From positions 3,658,001 to 3,722,000 of the forward strand of contig CP119753.1 of assembly GCA_029319145.1 (NCBI GenBank): DNA of 64,000 nucleotides. Reading direction: 5' to 3'. Position 1 is the stretch's first letter. Each line of letters starts with the position of its first letter. Below, piece after piece: positions 57,239-64,000 of the stretch. The position numbers and the translations under genes were made by a program. This DNA comes from Microbacter sp. GSS18. GTDB taxonomy: Bacteria > Actinomycetota > Actinomycetes > Actinomycetales > Microbacteriaceae. The notes below the pieces were generated by a model. The model ran no database searches. It was not told the DNA's origin and saw only the letters and a list, made by a program, of their open reading frames with translations.

Positions 57239-57787
57239 ATGAGCGAGCAGGCGGTGGCGGTCAAGGCGGCGTCGGGATGGGCTGCGGCCACGGTGGGCGT
57301 CCCCCTCTACACCGTCTTCGGGGCGCTCGGCCTGTGGCTGGGCTCGCTCGCGTGGACCGCGATGGCCGCGGACGAGGTCGAGCATCCGACCGTGCTGGCC
57401 GGAACCATGGTCGCCACGGCGCTCGTCTCGGTCTTCACGGCCGTGGTCGGAGTCCCGGTCGTCTCGCTGATCCTCGCGCGGCCGCTCGCAGCGTCGGCGC
57501 GTTACCCGCGCAGGGCCGCCGCGGTCTTCACGGTGATCGGCGCCGGTGCCGCCGTCATCCCGGGCGTGTTCATCGCGCTGGGCAGCGGCCACGTCGGCGC
57601 GGGGGCGGCATTCGCCCTGCTCGCGCTGATTCTCCCCTCGGCGCTGACCGGCCTGCTCGCGGCGTTCCTCCTGCCGGCCGTCGCGGCTTCCCGTGCGGTC
57701 GCGCTCACCTTCACCGTCGCGGCGCTCGCGGCGGTCGCGCTCGTGGTCGTCTGGGCCGTCGTCCAGCTCACCCCGATCGGCGGCTGA
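57239..57787 (+). CDS. Membrane protein, paralogue 2 of a tandem pair
   Basis: A 182-residue protein with four to five hydrophobic helices, sharing VGVPLYTVFGALGLWLGSLAW and ILPSALTGLLAAFLLPAVAAS with the preceding gene. Nothing in the sequence points to a function. GGAGGAGG precedes ATG 57239. The two genes are 48 bases apart and may be one operon. Confidence 0.72.
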   Translation: MSEQAVAVKAASGWAAATVGVPLYTVFGALGLWLGSLAWTAMAADEVEHPTVLAGTMVATALVSVFTAVVGVPVVSLILARPLAASARYPRRAAAVFTVIGAGAAVIPGVFIALGSGHVGAGAAFALLALILPSALTGLLAAFLLPAVAASRAVALTFTVAALAAVALVVVWAVVQLTPIGG

Positions 57788-57807
57788 CCCGCCGTCGGCT
57801 CCCGGGC

Positions 57808-58245
57808 TCAGTCCGCGTCGCCGTCGCGCAGCTTCGCGGTGAGGTCGCGCAGCTGTGTCAGCTCGTCGGTGGTGAGCTTCGACATGCGCGATGCGATGGA
57901 GCGGGCGTGCTGCGACGCGACCTTGCGGAAGGCGGCCGCGCCCTCTTCGGTGGCGGTGACGAGCGCGCCGCGGCCGTCGCCGGGATCGGCGCACTTGGTG
58001 AGGAGCCCGCGGGTGACCATGCGGTCGACCAGGCGGGACACGCTCGGCTGGCTGATCAGCATCCGCGCCGTGACGTCCCGCAGCTTCGCGGTCATGTCGT
58101 CGCCGCGGGTCACCGTCAGCAGCACGTCGTACTCGGCCTGAGACAGCTCGGATCCCTCGAAGTCGGTGCTGATCTCGGCGAACACCTCGTGCTGCGCCCG
58201 GAACAGGCTCTCCCATGCATCGACGGCGAGGCGGCGGTCAGTCAT
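57808..58245 (-). CDS. MarR-family regulator
   Basis: A 145-residue winged-helix protein: LSQAEYDVLLTVTRGDDMTAKLRDVTARMLISQPSVSRLVDRMVTRGLLTKCADPGDGRGALVTATEEG is a MarR DNA-binding domain. ATG at 58245 is chosen; the longer frame to 58323 would overlap the divergent gene. The target is unknown; the divergent DUF2207 gene 44 bases away is the nearest candidate. Confidence 0.88.
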   Translation of the reverse strand: MTDRRLAVDAWESLFRAQHEVFAEISTDFEGSELSQAEYDVLLTVTRGDDMTAKLRDVTARMLISQPSVSRLVDRMVTRGLLTKCADPGDGRGALVTATEEGAAAFRKVASQHARSIASRMSKLTTDELTQLRDLTAKLRDGDAD

Positions 58246-58289
58246 ATTCACAAGACTAGAACCAACGGGCGCGCCGTAGGCTTCTGAGC

Positions 58290-60161
58290 ATGGGGACGTT
58301 TGTGGGGAATCCGGATCGCGCACGCCCGTGGCGGGGGAGGCGGATGCCGGTGCTCACCGGCATCCTGGTCGCACTCGCGCTCGCCGCGGGTCTGCTCGCG
58401 ACCGGCGCGGCGCCGGCCGCCGCCGCCACGTCCGACACTGCGGCGCCCGGCGTCGTCACGGCCGGCGTGGACGACTTCACGTTCGCGAGCATGGACGTCG
58501 AGTACACGCTCGGCCGCGCCGACGACGGCACGAGCACTCTGACGGTCGTCGAGACGTTCGTCGCGCAGTTCCCCGGCTTCGACCAGAACCGCGGCATGCG
58601 CCGCAGCATCCCCGACTCGTATCTGGGCATCCCGCTCTTCCCGCATCTGGTGTCGATCACCGACGGCGAGGGTGATCCTCGGCCGTCCGAGGTCGACAGC
58701 TCGGACGGGTACTACTCCATGACCTCGCGCGCCGACGACTTCGTGCTCGGCTCGCAGACCTACGTGTTCACGTACACGCTCGAGAACGTCACGCGATTCT
58801 TCGACGACACCGGCGTCGACGAGTTCTACTGGGACGTCAACGGCGACCAGTGGCGGCAGCCATTCGGGCGCGTCTCGGTGGCGCTCATCGTGCCGCCCGA
58901 GCTCGCGGGCGCGCTCACCGGGGACCGGGCCTGCTACGCCGGGTACACGGGGTCGACCGACCAGTGCGAGATCACGGCGGATGCCGCGGAGGACGGGTCC
59001 CAGGTCATCGCGGCATCCGTGTCGGATGTCGGCCCATACCAGACGATGACGATCGCGGTCGCGTTCGAAGCCGGGACGTTCACTCCCTTCGACACGTCGT
59101 ACTTCGCCTCGGTGTGGGGCTGGCTGCAGGCGCTCGCCGCCGCGGCGCTCGTGGCGGTGCTCGCGGCGACGATCTGGGTGCGCCGCCGGTTCCTCAGCGA
59201 CGAGCCGGGGCGCCCGACGATCATCGCCGAGTACACGCCGCCGCCGGCGATCGACGCGCTCGAGAGCGCCGTGCTGCTCAGCAAGACGAGCAAGGCCATC
59301 CCCGCCGAGGTGCTCGAGCAGGCGGTCGTGGGCAGCATCCGCATCGTCGAGGGGCGACCGCGCTGGTTCGGCGGCACGCGGCTGACCGCCGAGCTCATCG
59401 ATCCGTCCCGTGCGGACGGCGACGGGCGGATGCTGCTCGCCGCGCTCTTCCCGTACGGGCGCCCGGGCGAGTCGTACGAGTTCGGCAAGAGCGACAAGCG
59501 GCTGTCGTCGGCGGCGCAACGGATCCTGGCCACCGCGACCAAGGAGCTGCGGCGACGGGGCCTGCGCCGGCGGGTCCCGGGGGCGGCGCGCTCGCTGCCG
59601 GTCCTCGGAGTGGTCGCGACGGGAGCGCTGGTGGCGTTCCTCGGCTTCATGGGCATGGAGCGCGGGATGAACCCGCTGGCGCCGTTCGCCGTCATCGTGG
59701 GCGCGGCCGTCGCGGTGCTGATCGTCGTGGGCATGGTCTCGCGTCGACCGCTGACGGCGAAGGGTGCCGAGACGCGCGACCACCTCGCCGGGCTGAAGGT
59801 GTTCATCGAGTGGGCCGAGGCCGACCGCATCCGGATGCTGCAGTCGCCGCAAGGCGCGGAGCGCGTGCGGGTCGACGTCGACGATCCCCGTCAGATGCTG
59901 AAGCTGTACGAGACGCTGCTGCCGTATGCGGTGGTCTTCGGGCAGGAGAAGGAGTGGGCCGAGCAGCTGGCGGTGATGTACGGGCCCGGCAACAGCCCTG
60001 GCTGGTACTCGGGCACACGGGCGTTCAACGCCGCGGCGTTCTCGCAGGGCATCTCGAACCTGTCGGCGAGCACGTCGTCGTCGGCCTCGTCGTCCGGCGG
60101 CTCGGGCGGCGGGGGGTCGGCGGGCGGCGGTGGCGGCGGCGGAGGCGGCGGCGGGGTGTGA
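58290..60161 (+). CDS. DUF2207 family membrane protein
   Basis: A 623-residue protein: Sec signal peptide (residues about 1-46, ending APAAAA), an external beta-rich domain (about 55-265, with VDEFYWDVNGDQWRQPFGRVSV), a membrane helix (about 277-294), a cytosolic part, two further helices (about 432-450 and 465-484), and a low-complexity Ser/Gly tail ending in a run of glycines. This order is typical of DUF2207, a common actinobacterial family of unknown function. ATG at 58290. Confidence 0.85.
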   Translation: MGTFVGNPDRARPWRGRRMPVLTGILVALALAAGLLATGAAPAAAATSDTAAPGVVTAGVDDFTFASMDVEYTLGRADDGTSTLTVVETFVAQFPGFDQNRGMRRSIPDSYLGIPLFPHLVSITDGEGDPRPSEVDSSDGYYSMTSRADDFVLGSQTYVFTYTLENVTRFFDDTGVDEFYWDVNGDQWRQPFGRVSVALIVPPELAGALTGDRACYAGYTGSTDQCEITADAAEDGSQVIAASVSDVGPYQTMTIAVAFEAGTFTPFDTSYFASVWGWLQALAAAALVAVLAATIWVRRRFLSDEPGRPTIIAEYTPPPAIDALESAVLLSKTSKAIPAEVLEQAVVGSIRIVEGRPRWFGGTRLTAELIDPSRADGDGRMLLAALFPYGRPGESYEFGKSDKRLSSAAQRILATATKELRRRGLRRRVPGAARSLPVLGVVATGALVAFLGFMGMERGMNPLAPFAVIVGAAVAVLIVVGMVSRRPLTAKGAETRDHLAGLKVFIEWAEADRIRMLQSPQGAERVRVDVDDPRQMLKLYETLLPYAVVFGQEKEWAEQLAVMYGPGNSPGWYSGTRAFNAAAFSQGISNLSASTSSSASSSGGSGGGGSAGGGGGGGGGGGV

Positions 60162-60524
60162 CCGCACTGTTGCCGCGCCACTGTTGCCGCGCCGGGGGTG
60201 CTCTGTCGCGGGGCAAGAGTAAGGGCCGGTCGGAGAGGCTCCCGACCGGCCCTTGTCCCTTGCACCAAGAGTGTCCTGCAATCACATGCCGGTAGCTGCC
60301 ACAGCAAAACAACTACCGTGCAAGCACTCTATAACGGACAGGTAACGGCGGCAAGGGTTTGTCGTTATCTTTCTGTGATTCTTTTCCGGCTCATAGGAAG
60401 CGGTCAGGATCGGGCGTCGCGGGGCGGGTCCGCGCGGCATCGCGAACGCGCGAGAGGACGCCGTTCGCGGGGATCCGGACCCGAGCTGAACGGACCCGGT
60501 CACCCGGCCTGGGAGACTGAGCAC
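60162..60524 (+). other. Intergenic region with terminator and AT-rich stretch
   Basis: No gene is supported in these 363 bases. After the terminator at 60221-60254 the sequence from about 60255 to 60400 is clearly richer in A and T than its surroundings and contains a TATAAC -10-like element at about 60329. It may be the promoter and leader of the phosphatase gene or a small non-coding RNA; neither can be shown by reading. Confidence 0.4.
60221..60254 (+). terminator. Terminator after DUF2207 gene
   Basis: AAGGGCCGGTCGG (60221-60233) and CCGACCGGCCCTT (60242-60254) form a perfect 13-bp stem with an eight-base loop. Confidence 0.8.
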
Positions 60525-61235
60525 GTGGCATTGCGGCATCTCGACGTCGACGGACTCGCCAACGCGCGCGATCTCGGCGGGCTCGCGCGGACGGGCGGCG
60601 CGACGACCCCGACCGGGGTCTTCTTCCGCTCGGAGGCGCTCGACCGCGTGACCGACGACGGGTGGGCCGCGCTGTGTGCTCTCGGGGTGACGACCGTCGT
60701 CGATCTGCGCCGACCCGAGGAGCGCACCGCCGCCGTGCCCGACGGGATCGACCGGGTGGTGGTGGACCTCGACGGCACGGACCGGGGGTTCTGGGACCCG
60801 CTCGAGGCGGACGGCCGCTGGGGGACGCCGCTGTACTACCTCGACCACCTCGAGCGGATGCCGGGGCGGATGCGGGCGGTGCTGGATGCGCTCGTCGCCG
60901 CCCGCGAGGGCGCCGTCCTGTTCCACTGCGGCGCGGGATGGGACCGCACGGGGTTCGTATCGGCCGTGCTGCTGCGAGCGCTCGACGTCACGACCGAAGC
61001 CGCCGCCGCCGACTATCTGGCCTCGTTCGGCAATGCGGAGGCGATGGAGTCGCTGCGCGGCAGCTCATCTCACGTCACCGAGCGTCTGGCGGTGCTCGAG
61101 CGGCACGGGCACACGCCCGAGTCCGCGTTCACCGCCGTCTACGAGGGCATCGACCTGGACGCCTGGTTCGCCGCGGCGGACGTCTCCGCGGCCGCCCGCG
61201 CCGGCGTGCGGACGTGGCGTGGGGCGGTGGCCTAG
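60525..61235 (+). CDS. Tyrosine-protein phosphatase (LipA/PtpB-like)
   Basis: A 236-residue phosphatase. The active-site loop is HCGAGWDRTG with nucleophile Cys135 and Arg141. NARDLGGLARTGG and VFFRSEAL at the N-terminus and TTVVDLRRPEE match the tyrosine/serine phosphatase group that includes mycobacterial PtpB. It may act on phosphotyrosine, phosphoserine or phosphoinositides. GTG at 60525. Situated 135 bases upstream of the PTS gene. Confidence 0.87.
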   Translation: MALRHLDVDGLANARDLGGLARTGGATTPTGVFFRSEALDRVTDDGWAALCALGVTTVVDLRRPEERTAAVPDGIDRVVVDLDGTDRGFWDPLEADGRWGTPLYYLDHLERMPGRMRAVLDALVAAREGAVLFHCGAGWDRTGFVSAVLLRALDVTTEAAAADYLASFGNAEAMESLRGSSSHVTERLAVLERHGHTPESAFTAVYEGIDLDAWFAAADVSAAARAGVRTWRGAVA

Positions 61236-61237
61236 CG

Positions 61238-61261
61238 GGACCCGCGGTGGGTCCTTGGACC
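61238..61261 (+). promoter_or_regulatory. Overlapping inverted repeats upstream of PTS gene
   Basis: GGACCC (61238-61243) pairs with GGGTCC (61249-61254), and the same middle arm (GGTCC) can instead pair with GGACC (61257-61261). The two stems exclude each other. They are short, so a regulatory role is only possible. Confidence 0.3.
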
Positions 61262-61370
61262 TATCGACGCGGCGCCCGGGCTGCAATATGCTCGCGGCCA
61301 GGGGGAGACGACGGCGCTGTCGGAACGGCCCGCGGGCCGTCGCCGACGCTGCATCGAAGGAGCAACGTCC

Positions 61371-63407
61371 ATGGCTGCAAGTCCTGCCGCTGACATCGTC
61401 GAGAAGGTCGGCGGCGCCGGCAACATCCAGAGCCTGACGCACTGCGCGACAAGACTGAGGTTCCAGCTCGTCGACGGGGCCGCCGTCGACAAGGGGGCGG
61501 TCGAGGCGATACCGGGCGTCATGGGGGCCGTGCCGCAGGCGGGCGACCGATACCAGGTCGTCATCGGCGGCGGCGTCCAGAACGTCTACAACGACATCAT
61601 GGCGCTGCCCGGGATGGGCGGCGGCGGAGGCGGGGGCGACAGCGCCGCAGACATCAAGGCGCGCGAGCGCGCCAAGGGTCCGCGCGGCAAGGTCGCGTGG
61701 ATCGACGGCCTGTTCGAGTTCCTGTCGGACTCGTTCCGCCCCATCCTCGGCGCCCTGCTCGGGGCATCCTTCTTCATCACCTTCATGGCCCTGATGTCGA
61801 CGCTCGGCGTCATCGGCAACTGGGCCGACCCGCGCACCGTGCTGCCGCCGTCCTGGCAGTTCGTGAACCTCATGTGGCAGTCGGTGTTCGTGTTCCTGCC
61901 GCTGCTGGTCGCCTATAACGCGGCCAAGAAGGTCGGTGCCGACCCGTGGGTGGGCTTCGCCGTCATGGCCGTGGTCATGCTCCCGGGGTTCACCGCCCTC
62001 GCCGCGAATCCCGAGGCGAGCACGATCGTCGCGTTCGGCAGCGAGGTCACCGTCATCCCGATCTTCGGCGTGCCGCTGACGATCTTCGACTACAGCTCGC
62101 AGGTGTTCCCGCCACTGCTCATGGCCGCGGTCCTCGGGCCGCTCTACCGGGGGTTGAAGAAGATCATCCCCGACAACCTGCAGCTGATCTTCGTGCCGTT
62201 CCTCGCGATGCTCGTGATGATCCCGCTCACCGCGTTCCTCATCGGCCCGATCGGCGTGTACGTCGGCGCGTGGCTCGCGCAGGGCCTGGCCGCCATCAAC
62301 ACATGGTCGCCGTTCGTCTTCGCGATCCTCATCCCGCTCGCCTACCCGTTCATGGTGCCGCTCGGCCTGCACTGGCCGATCAACGCGATCATGCTGCTGA
62401 ACATCCAGACGCTCGGCTACGACTTCATCCAGGGGCCCATGGGCGCGTGGAACTTCGCGTGCTTCGGCGCCACCGCCGGCGTGCTCGTGCTGGCCTGGCG
62501 CGAACGCGACAAGCAGATGAGGCAGACGGCGACCGGCGCGCTCGCCGCGGGGCTGTTCGGCGGCATCTCGGAACCGTCGCTGTACGGCATCCATCTGCGC
62601 TTCAAGCGCATCTATCCACGGATGCTGGTCGGCTGCGCCGTCGGCGGAATCATCATCGGCGTCGGCGGCGGAGTGAAGACGCAGGCGTTCGTGTTCACGT
62701 CGCTGCTGACGATCCCCGCGTTCGACAACATCCTGCTGTACACGATCGCGATCGGCGCGGCCTTCGCGACCTCGATGGTCCTGGTGATGCTGTCGGGCTA
62801 CAAGCCGAAGGAGGCCAAGGCGGTCGCCGAGGCGGGCGTCACGGTCGCCGACATCGCTTCGCGCAAGGGCGGCGAGAGCTCGGACACGCTCATCGCGGCC
62901 GCCGCTCCCCGCACCGTCAACCCCGCCGACGTCGCGCTGCACGTGCTGTCGCCGCTCGCGGGCACCGTGGTGCCGCTGTCGGAGGTGCCCGACCCCGTGT
63001 TCGGCAGCGGCACGATGGGCCCCGGCGCCGCGATCGAGCCGAGCGGCGACACGGTCTACGCCCCCGGCCCCGGACTCGTGGCCGCCGCCCAGCCGACCGG
63101 GCACGCGTTCGGCCTCGTGCTGGACGGCGACGTCGAGCTGCTGATCCACGTCGGCATCGACACGGTGAACCTCAAGGGCGAGGGGTTCACCGTCCACGTC
63201 AAGAACGGAGACCGGATCGACGAGGGGACGCCGCTGGTGACCTTCGACCGGTCGGTCATCGAGGCGGCAGGCTACCCGCTCATCACGCCGGTCATCGTGC
63301 TCAACGCCGAGCAGTTCGGCGACGTGCGTCCGGCGGTCAAGGGTGCGGTCACGCCCGGCGCTCCGCTCATCGAGGTCATCGCCAAGCAGGAGGCGCCGAA
63401 GGTCTGA
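61371..63407 (+). CDS. PTS sugar transporter, fused IIBCA (beta-glucoside/glucose family)
   Basis: A 678-residue phosphotransferase permease with domains in the order IIB-IIC-IIA. IIB has the phospho-cysteine Cys25 (SLTHCATRLRF). IIC spans about residues 115-480 with some ten helices and the FGGISEPSLYGIHLRFK substrate-site segment. IIA has His578 (GHAFG) and the phospho-histidine His593 (LLIHVGIDTVNLKG). It imports and phosphorylates a sugar, by family probably a beta-glucoside, sucrose or trehalose. ATG at 61371. General PTS proteins (EI, HPr) are not in this window. Confidence 0.94.
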   Translation: MAASPAADIVEKVGGAGNIQSLTHCATRLRFQLVDGAAVDKGAVEAIPGVMGAVPQAGDRYQVVIGGGVQNVYNDIMALPGMGGGGGGGDSAADIKARERAKGPRGKVAWIDGLFEFLSDSFRPILGALLGASFFITFMALMSTLGVIGNWADPRTVLPPSWQFVNLMWQSVFVFLPLLVAYNAAKKVGADPWVGFAVMAVVMLPGFTALAANPEASTIVAFGSEVTVIPIFGVPLTIFDYSSQVFPPLLMAAVLGPLYRGLKKIIPDNLQLIFVPFLAMLVMIPLTAFLIGPIGVYVGAWLAQGLAAINTWSPFVFAILIPLAYPFMVPLGLHWPINAIMLLNIQTLGYDFIQGPMGAWNFACFGATAGVLVLAWRERDKQMRQTATGALAAGLFGGISEPSLYGIHLRFKRIYPRMLVGCAVGGIIIGVGGGVKTQAFVFTSLLTIPAFDNILLYTIAIGAAFATSMVLVMLSGYKPKEAKAVAEAGVTVADIASRKGGESSDTLIAAAAPRTVNPADVALHVLSPLAGTVVPLSEVPDPVFGSGTMGPGAAIEPSGDTVYAPGPGLVAAAQPTGHAFGLVLDGDVELLIHVGIDTVNLKGEGFTVHVKNGDRIDEGTPLVTFDRSVIEAAGYPLITPVIVLNAEQFGDVRPAVKGAVTPGAPLIEVIAKQEAPKV

Positions 63408-63416
63408 GTCTCGGGC

Positions 63417-63445
63417 GGCCGGCATCCGTGGGGGCGATGCCGGCC
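63417..63445. terminator. Terminator after PTS gene, bidirectional
   Basis: GGCCGGCATC (63417-63426) and GATGCCGGCC (63436-63445) form a perfect ten-base stem with a nine-base loop between two convergent genes. Confidence 0.75.
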
Positions 63446-63458
63446 GGCCCGCTCTCGA

Positions 63459-64000
63459 TCAGTACCAGTCGGTTGCGACCGAGTGGCCCCATGCCGCGCA
63501 CGGCGAACCGTAGGCGCGGGCGATGTAGTCCAGGCCCCACTGGATCTGCGTCGTGGCGTTGGTCTGCCAGTCGGCGCCGGCGGTGGCCATCTTGCTGCCG
63601 GGCAGCGACTGCGGAATGCCGGTCGCACCGCTCGAGGGGTTGTAGGCCTGGTAGTTCCAGCCCGACTCCTTGGTCCACAGCGAGTCCAGGCACGAGAACT
63701 GGTCGGCGCCCCAGCCGTACTGCGACGCGGCGAGGTTGCGCGCCGTCGCCTTGGCGCCGTCGACGGTGTTGCCGGCGGCGAGCGCCTTCGCGGCCTCCTC
63801 GGCCTTGCGCTTGGCCTCGGCGGCCTTGCGTGCGGCCTCCTCTTCGGCGGCCTTCTTCTCGCGCGCCTGCTCGAGGCGGTCGGCGAGGTCGGCGACGCGG
63901 GCGTTGACGACCGCTGCCGCATCCTCGGCCTGGGCGGTCGCTTCGGGCAGCAGCAGCGCCGGCATGATGTCGAGGTCGGACAGGCCCGCGATCGCGGTGC
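63459..64000 (-). CDS. Secreted transglycosylase-like protein, C-terminal part (5' end outside window)
   Basis: The visible 180 codons run to the window edge; the true start lies beyond 64000. An Ala/Glu/Lys-rich coiled coil (about 63765-63930) is followed by a lysozyme-like SLT domain: QFSCLDSLWTKESGWNYQAYNPSSGATGIPQ with the catalytic Glu in TKESGW, and WGLDYIARAYGSPCAAWGH. Similar actinobacterial proteins are exported and cut or bind peptidoglycan, like resuscitation-promoting factors. The signal peptide is not visible here. Partial gene. Confidence 0.85.
   Translation of the reverse strand, partial: TAIAGLSDLDIMPALLLPEATAQAEDAAAVVNARVADLADRLEQAREKKAAEEEAARKAAEAKRKAEEAAKALAAGNTVDGAKATARNLAASQYGWGADQFSCLDSLWTKESGWNYQAYNPSSGATGIPQSLPGSKMATAGADWQTNATTQIQWGLDYIARAYGSPCAAWGHSVATDWY

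Noticed and set aside
55961..58216. 751-codon minus-strand open frame opposite hsp20 and the paralogous membrane genes
   Set aside because: Arg/Glu/Gly-rich without any domain, and it covers several well-supported genes plus their terminator and heat-shock operators.
61065..63425. 786-codon minus-strand open frame opposite the PTS gene
   Set aside because: It is antisense to a clear IIBCA permease with all catalytic residues; its own product has no recognisable fold.

Overview
The window comes from a high-GC Gram-positive actinobacterium. The 16S rRNA (about 18364-19885) reads like Microbacterium or a close Microbacteriaceae relative, GTG starts and stop-start overlaps are common, and the 16S-23S spacer holds no tRNA. 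The genus call rests on recalled rRNA sequence and gene content, not on a search.

Layout. 1-1000: tail of an operon with the C-terminus of a 2-oxo-acid dehydrogenase E2, a coupled acyl carrier protein and a small 2TM protein. 1000-8922: histidine utilisation locus. A divergent IclR-type regulator faces hutH-hutU-(M20 amidohydrolase)-hutF-hutI across a perfect 20-bp palindrome. Histidine would go to urocanate, imidazolonepropionate, formimidoylglutamate, formylglutamate and glutamate; no classical HutG is present and the M20 enzyme sits in its place. 8994-11125: MarR regulator plus a DHA2-type drug exporter with an operator-like repeat. 11248-17756: lysozyme-like secreted protein, PPK2, a two-gene ABC exporter, SDR, ferritin, DUF2461 and a small acidic protein. 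17757-23692: complete rrn operon (16S-23S-5S) with promoter, processing stems and terminator.

23695-29236: MpaB-like protein, then a flavin-based redox module (flavocytochrome-type reductase, membrane-anchored FMN-binding protein with a flavinylation motif, ApbE flavin transferase), then a convergent two-component system. 29317-36910: TPR protein with a His/Cys-rich tail, MarR regulator, secreted alpha/beta hydrolase, tocopherol-cyclase-like protein, RNase HI, two DUF202 proteins and a PLP decarboxylase. 37027-41402: arsenic resistance island with ArsC, an ArsR-ArsC fusion, a GNAT acetyltransferase, an ArsO-like flavoprotein, a divergent ArsR and an aquaporin. No ArsB or Acr3 pump is seen. 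Two different operator sequences suggest two regulatory circuits.

41425-54310: assorted housekeeping and metabolic genes (bifunctional nuclease, zinc alcohol dehydrogenase, epimerase, MFS transporter, alpha/beta hydrolase, aldose epimerase, SDRs, amylosucrase, tRNA-Arg(ACG)). 54311-56023: imperfect repeats on both sides of an AbiEi/DUF559-like gene, then a heat-shock control region with both CIRCE and HAIR elements ahead of hsp20. 56615-64000: two paralogous membrane proteins, a MarR regulator, a DUF2207 protein, a tyrosine phosphatase, a PTS IIBCA sugar permease and the C-terminal part of a secreted transglycosylase.

The strongest candidates for closer study are the flavinylation/electron-transfer module, the pump-less arsenic island with two operator classes, the hut operon with an M20 enzyme in place of HutG, the dual CIRCE/HAIR hsp20 promoter, and the ACP gene coupled to a 2-oxo-acid dehydrogenase E2.
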